Source: Solobacterium sp. (lineage in GTDB: Bacteria; Bacillota_I; Bacilli_A; Erysipelotrichales; Erysipelotrichaceae). Taken from it: a stretch of DNA of 6,215 bases. Location of the stretch: the NCBI GenBank assembly GCA_017475415.1, contig JAFVFM010000067.1:1-6215 (forward strand). The letters run 5' to 3'. Of the stretch, positions 1 through 5,442 are shown one piece after another (the first letter of the stretch is position 1; each line of letters starts with the position of its first letter). Below the pieces are notes generated by a model. It saw nothing but the letters and a program-made list of their open reading frames with translations. It ran no database searches and had not been told where the DNA came from. Made by a program: the position numbers and the translations under genes.

Positions 1-162
1 AGGAGTTGGTGTCGGGGTAGGAGCTGCAGTTTGTTGTATGGTTTGTTGTTGAGGTGAAGTCGTATTAGTAGATGAGCGCAAACAGCCGCTTAATAATATA
101 CCGAACACTGCCCCAACTACTAATCCTATAATAAATGGCTTTAAACTTTTTTTGTTTTTCAT
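1..162 (-). CDS. Lipoprotein, N-terminal part only (runs off the window's left edge)
   Basis: The visible 54 codons start with ATG at 162 and encode a classic lipoprotein signal: a basic start (MKNKKSLK), a hydrophobic core (about residues 10-24) and a lipobox LLSGC whose Cys27 would be lipidated after signal peptidase II cleavage. After the Cys comes a flexible Ser/Thr/Gln/Pro linker ending in a Thr-Pro repeat (APTPTPTP), a typical spacer between the membrane anchor and a folded extracellular domain. That domain lies outside the window, so no function can be assigned; a solute-binding, redox or wall-associated domain would all fit. The start is supported by a GGAG motif at 171-174, 8 bases upstream. 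The gene begins 2 bases after the stop of the upstream diguanylate cyclase, with no terminator between, so it is very probably co-transcribed and translationally coupled with it. The lipoprotein call is firm; the protein's role is unknown. Confidence 0.85.
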   Translation of the reverse strand, partial: MKNKKSLKPFIIGLVVGAVFGILLSGCLRSSTNTTSPQQQTIQQTAAPTPTPTP

Positions 163-164
163 TT

Positions 165-1796
165 CTACTTCTCCAATTTACGTATGAGCACTTTATTTGT
201 AACAGATACCTTTCCTCTTTTTCTCTTTAATGAATATAAGGCCTTATCTGCTTCCATAAAGAAGTCCCATAATTTTGTTTTTTCATTTGGTATATCCGAG
301 CAATACCCTTGTGTAACTGTAATATAGTCAACAATATGTGACCCTTTATGCAATATCTTAGAGGAGCTAATATCTTCCCTTAGTCCATCTGCAATCTTTT
401 TTATTTTATCTTCTGTTGCATCCTCTATGATTAAGACAAATTCATCACCACCATAACGTGCACAGAAAATATCTTCTTGTTTCGCTATTCTACGTAATGA
501 GCCTGCTATTGCATTTAAACAAACATCCCCTGCTTGATGGCCATATAAGTCATTATATTCTTTGAAATAATCTACATCGATTACTCCTATGGCTAAAGAT
601 TTCTTTTCTATACTCGCCTTTTCATATGCTGCATCTAAATAGTCATTCATTGCATAACGATTTGCTAAACCAGTTAAGGCATCTGTATCAGCGCGTTCCT
701 GTAAACGTTCATTTTCCATTACTGCTTCCTTTTGGCTACTACGTAATTTAACCATCATGGATGAGTATTCGATCGCTCTTAGATTATGTTCATATTGTTC
801 TATTTCCTGTTTTTTGAGGAAGTCATTTATCCTCTGCATATCCTCAATAACATCTTTTTCATGATGCATTGCCTTATCATAACGTAGTTTTAATTCATAA
901 TACATATTCTCTACACGCGTGATATTAGAATTTTCTATTGGCTGTGCAATTGTCTGTAGTATTTCTTGAACTTCCTTATGATAGCCTTTTTTTAATAGCG
1001 CGAAGGTAAAATGATATATGTCTTCCATATAATCAAAAAGAGCTACTTCCTTCTTCATCAGTGAAATCATTTCCTGAATAATTTCTTCTATACCCTCTGC
1101 TTTTTTATTCTCTAATAGAATTCTTCCTTTTAAGAAGAGATAAGGTAAACGGAAAGTATGGATGAGTTTATCATTACTTTTCTTTACTAATTGTTCAATA
1201 ATCGATAAACATTTCTTGGCTTCCCTCTTTTTATGTAAAAACATGCAATTCATGCCTCGCAAATAATTCAAGGTTATCCAATAGCGTTGCTTCAATGCAC
1301 TTTCTTCGCTCTTTTGAATTTGGTCTAAGCTTTCTAAGAAATATTGATCTGCTAATTCATAATTTTCTAAGTCGACTAAAACACGACCCACATTAGCTGC
1401 TATCGCTGCACATAATGCATGCTTATGATTCTTTTTCGCTAAGCTTAAAGCGATTAAATAGTATTGATATGCAATACTATAAGAGCCAGAATTATGTGCA
1501 TCTACCGCAATCAAATTATAGGCAGAGCCTAATAAAGATTCTTCATCGCTATTGAGTAAAGATTTAATAGCCTGCTTTAAGTACTTTTGGAATTTATCAT
1601 AATCCGGATAAATGAAATAATAATAATCTGCATAATGAAAACATACAAAACCTAATAAGGCTTCATCTTTGCTAGCCTTCGCTTCTTTATAAAGTTGCGA
1701 TAAAAGAGATACTAGAGGAGCTTTAGGATTACGTGAATTCTTTTTGATTTCTTCTTTCATCGCAATAATCATTTGTGCTTTATCTGCCATATTCAT
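165..1796 (-). CDS. Cytosolic TPR-like sensor / GGDEF diguanylate cyclase (second of tandem pair)
   Basis: Predicted diguanylate cyclase that would make cyclic di-GMP from two GTP. Residues about 25-330 are all helical with TPR-like spacing (for example GSYSIAYQYYLIAL and ENYELADQYFLESL). A Glu/Lys/Gln-rich probable coiled coil (about 310-370) leads into a complete GGDEF domain (about 371-530): DALTGLANR at 372-380, metal-binding DVD at 407-409, FKEYND at 411-416, GHQAGD at 419-424, the active-site GGDEF at 449-453, and EADKALYSLKRKRG at 515-528. No canonical RxxD inhibitory motif precedes the active site (QEDI at the PleD-equivalent place). There is no signal peptide or membrane segment, so it should act in the cytosol, with the TPR-like part as a likely peptide- or protein-binding sensor (inference). 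Two starts are possible, 1796 and Met3 at 1790; AAAGGAG lies 4 and 10 bases upstream of them. The gene overlaps its upstream paralogue by 17 bases. Confidence 0.93.
   Translation of the reverse strand: MNMADKAQMIIAMKEEIKKNSRNPKAPLVSLLSQLYKEAKASKDEALLGFVCFHYADYYYFIYPDYDKFQKYLKQAIKSLLNSDEESLLGSAYNLIAVDAHNSGSYSIAYQYYLIALSLAKKNHKHALCAAIAANVGRVLVDLENYELADQYFLESLDQIQKSEESALKQRYWITLNYLRGMNCMFLHKKREAKKCLSIIEQLVKKSNDKLIHTFRLPYLFLKGRILLENKKAEGIEEIIQEMISLMKKEVALFDYMEDIYHFTFALLKKGYHKEVQEILQTIAQPIENSNITRVENMYYELKLRYDKAMHHEKDVIEDMQRINDFLKKQEIEQYEHNLRAIEYSSMMVKLRSSQKEAVMENERLQERADTDALTGLANRYAMNDYLDAAYEKASIEKKSLAIGVIDVDYFKEYNDLYGHQAGDVCLNAIAGSLRRIAKQEDIFCARYGGDEFVLIIEDATEDKIKKIADGLREDISSSKILHKGSHIVDYITVTQGYCSDIPNEKTKLWDFFMEADKALYSLKRKRGKVSVTNKVLIRKLEK
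171..174 (-). promoter_or_regulatory. Ribosome binding site of the left-edge lipoprotein, inside the preceding gene
   Basis: GGAG, 8 bases before the ATG at 162, lies within the last codons of the upstream cyclase gene (stop at 165-167). A ribosome terminating there would sit directly on this site, which favours coupled translation and fixes the lipoprotein start. Confidence 0.65.
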
Positions 1797-3438
1797 TTAG
1801 CTCCTTTGTTACAAATGACTTCTTTTCACAAAGATAGGTTCCGTTTTCTAATGGCTTATTCTTCAAGCGTGAACGTTTCACCATATACATCGCTTCATCA
1901 GCCTCAGCTAAAAAATCCCATATTCTTTGTTTTATTTCGGGTATACCAACACATATTCCTTGCGAGACAGTAACTATACCTTCTATTTTGTTACTTGGAT
2001 GTTCAATCGCTAAAGATTTAATTTGTTCATTCAATTCCTTAGCTAAGGATAGAATTTGTTCTTGATTAAAGCCTTCATAAATCAGCACAAATTCATCGCC
2101 ACCATAGCGACCACAATACATCGATGCTTGATTTGGATAATTCCTTTCACATAGTTGTTCTATTACCTTTACTACTGACTTTAAACATTCATCCCCTGCA
2201 AGATGACCAAAAGTATCGTTATATTCTTTAAATTGATTGAAGTCTAATAATTCAATTCCTAATAAGGCATTATTCTGATAGGCTCTTTCAAAAGAAGAAG
2301 ATAATAATTTATTTAACATACGCCTATTGGCAATACCGGTTAAAGCGTCATGATATACCTTTTGTTCGAGATGGGCATGTTCCTTTTTCGTTAACAATCT
2401 TTCATTACGAATTGTATTATCTAATTCAACAAGTTCTAATATATATTTTTGTATAAGATTTACATCTGTCTTATGTGAATGAATATATTCTTGTTGTTCC
2501 TCAAGACAAGCCTTTAGATACTTATCATCCTTTAAAGCGCGTGCATAATCCACCTTTAAGGTAGAAAAGATGCGAATGATATGTATGCGGCCTGAATGTA
2601 CTATACGATCATTCACCGCTTCTAATACTCTGCCCATCATAGCGATGCATTCTACCTCTAAAAGATAATGACATAAATTGCGAATATCGCCTATATACCC
2701 ATCTGGATAGAGTTCTTCTTTTAAGCAATTAATGACTCTATCTTCTAATTCCTTTGTATCCTTCTTTTCTGCATGTGCCAACCGGAATTCAATTAAGCTT
2801 AAAGATAATTTTAAATCCTCATCTGGAGCATTCGCTTTTGGCAATACTTCTATTGCTTTTTCATATGATTTTCTTGCTTCAACATAATTCTTTAATTCCA
2901 AATAGATTGCTGCTTCATCCACATAGGCTGCGTGCAGTGAGAAAGGTTTTACATCTTTATTCACCGACATAAAATCTATCGCTTTTTCAATATGCCTCTT
3001 GGCCCGTTTAAAGTCTCTTAGCTCTAAAAAGAGTAAGGATAAATTTGTTTCAATTACCGTTTGGAATAATTCACTGTCTATTGCTTCTGCTTCATGTAAG
3101 GCATTCATATAATAATTATAAGTAACATCATAACTACCATAACCATAGGCATCAATGGCAACCATATTAAAAACACGCGCCAACATCTCATGATCTTCTA
3201 CCCTCATTAAATAATGTATAGCCAGAGATAAATAATAGGCAAACTTTTTACGCTTCTCATCCAAATAATATGTTGCAAAAGAATAGTAATAATACGTAAA
3301 GCCTAATAGATAATCATCATTAAGCGCCGTCGCTGTTTTTTCTAATTGTTTTAACTTAGGCAATATAGCTTTATCTAGCGACTCATCTAACACTTTGATT
3401 TCTTGCATTAGTGCCTGAGTCTGTAAGTCATATGTCAT
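1780..3438 (-). CDS. Cytosolic TPR-like sensor / GGDEF diguanylate cyclase (first of tandem pair)
   Basis: A 552-residue paralogue of the following gene with the same order of parts: helical TPR-like repeats (about 25-330, for example RDFKRAKRHIEKAIDFM and KNYVEARKSYEKAIEVL), a short linker helix (about 335-362), and a GGDEF domain (about 363-525). Key motifs are DALTGIANR at 364-372, metal ligand Asp399 in DFNQFKEYND, GHLAGD at 411-416, the intact GGDEF at 446-450 and EADEAMYMVKRSR at 512-524. The second acidic residue of the usual DxD is Asn401 here, whereas the paralogue has Asp. No RxxD inhibitory site is visible (QASM at the equivalent place). Predicted role: cytosolic c-di-GMP synthesis controlled by a ligand or partner bound to the TPR-like part; the signal is unknown. 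The ATG at 3438 follows AGGGAG by 6 bases, a good start. A tail of about 28 residues after the GGDEF domain spans the ribosome site and start of the next gene. Confidence 0.93.
   Translation of the reverse strand: MTYDLQTQALMQEIKVLDESLDKAILPKLKQLEKTATALNDDYLLGFTYYYYSFATYYLDEKRKKFAYYLSLAIHYLMRVEDHEMLARVFNMVAIDAYGYGSYDVTYNYYMNALHEAEAIDSELFQTVIETNLSLLFLELRDFKRAKRHIEKAIDFMSVNKDVKPFSLHAAYVDEAAIYLELKNYVEARKSYEKAIEVLPKANAPDEDLKLSLSLIEFRLAHAEKKDTKELEDRVINCLKEELYPDGYIGDIRNLCHYLLEVECIAMMGRVLEAVNDRIVHSGRIHIIRIFSTLKVDYARALKDDKYLKACLEEQQEYIHSHKTDVNLIQKYILELVELDNTIRNERLLTKKEHAHLEQKVYHDALTGIANRRMLNKLLSSSFERAYQNNALLGIELLDFNQFKEYNDTFGHLAGDECLKSVVKVIEQLCERNYPNQASMYCGRYGGDEFVLIYEGFNQEQILSLAKELNEQIKSLAIEHPSNKIEGIVTVSQGICVGIPEIKQRIWDFLAEADEAMYMVKRSRLKNKPLENGTYLCEKKSFVTKELNEYGR
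1801..1807 (-). promoter_or_regulatory. Ribosome binding site of the second cyclase, inside the first cyclase's coding end
   Basis: AAAGGAG, a near-perfect Shine-Dalgarno site, lies within the C-terminal codons of the upstream paralogue. It is 4 bases from the ATG at 1796 and 10 from the ATG at 1790, so either may be used. Its position means the second cyclase is probably translated by ribosomes finishing the first. Confidence 0.7.
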
Positions 3439-3467
3439 CCGTTACTCCCTTATAATTTTGTAAAAAG

Positions 3468-3497
3468 ATTATATCACGCAAACAAATAGAATGAAAA
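3468..3497 (-). promoter_or_regulatory. Extended -10 promoter of the cyclase-cyclase-lipoprotein operon
   Basis: The minus strand reads TGATATAAT: a perfect TATAAT at 3468-3473 preceded by TG with one base between, the extended -10 element. A weak -35 candidate, TTTTCA (4 of 6 to consensus), lies at 3492-3497 with an 18-base spacer. Transcription would start near 3461, leaving a leader of about 23 bases with AGGGAG at 3445-3450 before the ATG at 3438. The -35 candidate overlaps the T-tract of the upstream terminator. Confidence 0.7.
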
Positions 3498-3517
3498 AAG
3501 GAATGTTGTCATTCCCT
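3494..3517 (-). terminator. Intrinsic terminator of the acyltransferase gene
   Basis: A perfect 6-bp stem, GGAATG (3510-3515) with CATTCC (3500-3505), has a 4-base loop ACAA and can extend by a G-T and an A-T pair. Six T residues follow (3494-3499). It begins a few bases after the acyltransferase stop at 3522-3524. Confidence 0.85.
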
Positions 3518-3521
3518 ACGA

Positions 3522-4601
3522 TTAAACCATCCAATCTTTTACGATTGGTATTTTATGCAAGATATGTGCTAATCCTAATGTTAAAAGATATACAACAATA
3601 GTAAGTAATGGTATAGAAAGGATTGAAGGAAGAGATAATACTGTAAAATTAGCCCACATTTGGAATCGTTCTAAGATGAAACAATGCCCTACATAAATTG
3701 TTAAACCATATTTACTAATTGTTGTTACAGGTATTTTTTTACCTAACTGTGCAAATGTAGTTGTTGCATGTTTTTTCATCCATACAAAGACAGCCGTTGT
3801 TTGCATCACAACACATAAGGCATAATTTTGATAAAAAATCCAAGATACACTACCTTGATAAATAGAAGTTAAAGATGTTAAAACAACTGTACCAATAAAA
3901 CCCCCAAAGATACCCAAGGTATAAATCATCTTTTCTTGTTTAACACTAATTTCTCTTGTATCTAAAACATAACCTAATAAGAATAACCCAGAATAACCAG
4001 CTGCTAAATGTATATCAAAGCTTTGTAATAAAGAACGTATTACAGCTTGTATACCTGGCCTAAATATTCCTACTACATCAATGATATGTGGTAAAAGAAA
4101 GCTAGTAACAAAGCAAACAACTAAGTAATAATTTACTAATGTTTCATTTTCTCTTATCTTCCTTAAAAATGGTGTAACAATATACATACCTGCCATCATT
4201 GGTAAAAACCACATATGATAATGCCCAAGGATAAAGCGTTTAATGGCTTCTATTGGTGTAAAACCATCTGCTACATCTAAACACGCAAATAAAAATGACC
4301 ATGCATAAAATACAACAAGGATATGTACTACATATTTCTTTAAGATTGTTTTAATGGATAAATCTCTTTGTAGGAAGATTGCTCCACTAGCCATAATAAA
4401 ACAATTTACTGCCCATCTACTGATACCCGCAAAAAGATTCATTGTATTCCATCCGAAAGTGGTAACTGGTGGTGTAGTAAAAAATTGCCCCGCAACATGA
4501 ATTAATACAACAAAAAATGCCGCAAAGACGCGCAGCCAATCTAAATACTCTTTTCTTTGTGTCTTCCCCATAAATATCAACCAGTTTCTTTCCTCAATCA
4601 T
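3522..4601 (-). CDS. Membrane acyltransferase, Acyl_transf_3 (OafA/WecH-like) family
   Basis: Polytopic inner-membrane protein of up to 359 residues with about ten hydrophobic segments. The N-terminal family signature is present: EYLDWLRVFAAFFVVLIHV, with Arg24 and the invariant His35 in the first segment. SRWAVNCFIMASGAIF (61-76) and HMWFLPMMAGMYIVTPFLRK (129-148) match the second and fourth conserved blocks, the latter strongly resembling WecH-type O-acetyltransferases. A late ISKYGLTIYVGHCF block (295-308) is also typical. Family members move an acyl group, usually acetyl, onto cell-surface sugars or polymers; the substrate here cannot be told from sequence. It stands alone between two terminators. 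The start is uncertain: the ATG at 4601 has only a distant AGAAGG, Met11 (4571) matches the usual family N-terminus but its GAGG is 20 bases away, and a TTG at 4580 has GAGGA about 10 bases upstream. Confidence 0.9.
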   Translation of the reverse strand: MIEERNWLIFMGKTQRKEYLDWLRVFAAFFVVLIHVAGQFFTTPPVTTFGWNTMNLFAGISRWAVNCFIMASGAIFLQRDLSIKTILKKYVVHILVVFYAWSFLFACLDVADGFTPIEAIKRFILGHYHMWFLPMMAGMYIVTPFLRKIRENETLVNYYLVVCFVTSFLLPHIIDVVGIFRPGIQAVIRSLLQSFDIHLAAGYSGLFLLGYVLDTREISVKQEKMIYTLGIFGGFIGTVVLTSLTSIYQGSVSWIFYQNYALCVVMQTTAVFVWMKKHATTTFAQLGKKIPVTTISKYGLTIYVGHCFILERFQMWANFTVLSLPSILSIPLLTIVVYLLTLGLAHILHKIPIVKDWMV

Positions 4602-4622
4602 TCTACCAAATACATACCTTCT
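4600..4622 (-). promoter_or_regulatory. Possible extended -10 promoter of the acyltransferase
   Basis: Only about 30 bases separate the preceding terminator from the first ATG. On the minus strand TGGTAGAAT (4600-4608) fits TGn plus a -10-like TAGAAT. A poor -35 match (about 3 of 6) lies around 4623-4628, so extension of the -10 would have to compensate. If real, transcription would begin near 4593, inside the longest reading frame, and the first ATG would not be used. Tentative. Confidence 0.3.
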
Positions 4623-4630
4623 CTTCCACG

Positions 4631-4661
4631 AAAAAAAGCAGACCCACTATTGAGCCTGCTT
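4631..4661 (-). terminator. Strong intrinsic terminator of the rhodanese lipoprotein operon
   Basis: The 10-bp stem AGCAGGCTCA (4651-4660) with TGGGTCTGCT (4637-4646) contains two G-T wobbles, closes a 4-base loop ATAG and gains an extra A-T pair at the base. A run of seven T follows (4631-4637). It lies 17 bases after the lipoprotein stop codon. Confidence 0.9.
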
Positions 4662-4677
4662 AGTACTTCATGAATAA

Positions 4678-5421
4678 TTATTCAGCAACTTTAGTTAAGT
4701 TAGAGAAGCTGTAATCGAAAGCTAAATCATTGAAGTAGTCATCCATTACTACAGCACTTTCCATTAACTTAGCATTTTCTGTTAATGAGCCCCAACCAGT
4801 AATGTTGTAAACCTTGCTCATATCCCAGCCTCTAGCTTCGAGAATACTCATTAATTGAGCAACACGACCACCAGATTGGCACATTAAGAATAAAGTCTTA
4901 TCTTTAGGGAAGAACATTTCAAGAACTGCATCACTTTCTTCATATGTAGGTTTTGGATCTTTTACATCACCACTATAAAGTTGTACAAGTTCTTTTCCTT
5001 CTGCTGGTTGACCACCCATTGGGTAAACAAGAGCGAAGAATGGAATACATTCAAAGTTACGGAAGTGACCTTTAGAATAAGCTTCATAATCACGTGTATC
5101 GATATAAAGAACATCTTCTCTATTTAGATATTGATCGATATTGTCTTTTGTGATTGCTGCACAGCCTGGATTCCAAACACCCTCTTCACATGGCTTTGTT
5201 TCATCCTTGTTTGCGTCTGGTTTGTATTCTTTTGTTGTGTCAACATTTCCTGGAAGTTCTGCTACTGTAGGTACTTCTGGACATACTTCACACTCTTCAC
5301 ACTTTTCACACTCTTCACACTTTTCACATTCTGGACATTCTTGTTCTGTTGTTGCTGCTTGTGGTTGTGCACAACCCACTAACATCAATGCTGTAAGTCC
5401 TGCTAAAAATAATTTTTTCAT
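4678..5421 (-). CDS. Rhodanese-domain lipoprotein with a Cys-x-x array
   Basis: A 247-residue surface lipoprotein. The signal peptide MKKLFLAGLTALMLVGC places the lipidated Cys at 17. After a short linker, cysteines 29, 32, 35, 38, 41, 44 and 47 occur exactly every third residue, separated mainly by Glu and Lys. A spacer with Cys78 and Cys87 leads into a rhodanese domain (about 88-215): DTRDYEAYSKGHF (108-120) matches the conserved CH2A-type motif, and CQSGGR (181-186) is the six-residue active-site loop with catalytic Cys181 and closing Arg186. Rhodaneses carry sulfur as a cysteine persulfide; here that would happen outside the membrane. The acidic poly-Cys stretch could bind metal or take part in thiol or persulfide exchange (inference). 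The ATG at 5421 follows AAGGAG (5433-5438) by 11 bases. The gene lies 21 bases after the FMN-domain-like gene and ends at a strong terminator, so the two probably form the end of one operon. Confidence 0.9.
   Translation of the reverse strand: MKKLFLAGLTALMLVGCAQPQAATTEQECPECEKCEECEKCEECEVCPEVPTVAELPGNVDTTKEYKPDANKDETKPCEEGVWNPGCAAITKDNIDQYLNREDVLYIDTRDYEAYSKGHFRNFECIPFFALVYPMGGQPAEGKELVQLYSGDVKDPKPTYEESDAVLEMFFPKDKTLFLMCQSGGRVAQLMSILEARGWDMSKVYNITGWGSLTENAKLMESAVVMDDYFNDLAFDYSFSNLTKVAE
5281..5337 (-). repeat. Tandem repeat encoding the seven-cysteine array
   Basis: Two perfect tandem copies of an 18-base unit (5291-5308 and 5309-5326), flanked by partial copies, encode the Cys-x-x array of the lipoprotein. 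Each unit equals six residues and two cysteines, so gain or loss of a unit keeps the frame. All seven cysteines use TGT. Confidence 0.85.
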
Positions 5422-5442
5422 TTCCTCTTTCTCTCCTTATTA

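Noticed and set aside
1773..1973. Plus-strand open frame of 66 codons over the end of the first cyclase
   Set aside because: It is antisense to conserved GGDEF-domain sequence, has no recognisable features and lacks a clear ribosome site.
2754..2972. Plus-strand open frame of 72 codons within the first cyclase
   Set aside because: It is antisense to the TPR-like region, and the Leu/His-rich content fits a shadow frame in AT-rich DNA.
3439..3521. Riboswitch (for example c-di-GMP-responsive) ahead of the cyclase operon
   Set aside because: The leader after the predicted promoter is only about 23 bases, too short for any known aptamer.
5291..5326. Repeat cluster as a CRISPR array
   Set aside because: The units are directly adjacent with no spacers and encode a regular peptide.
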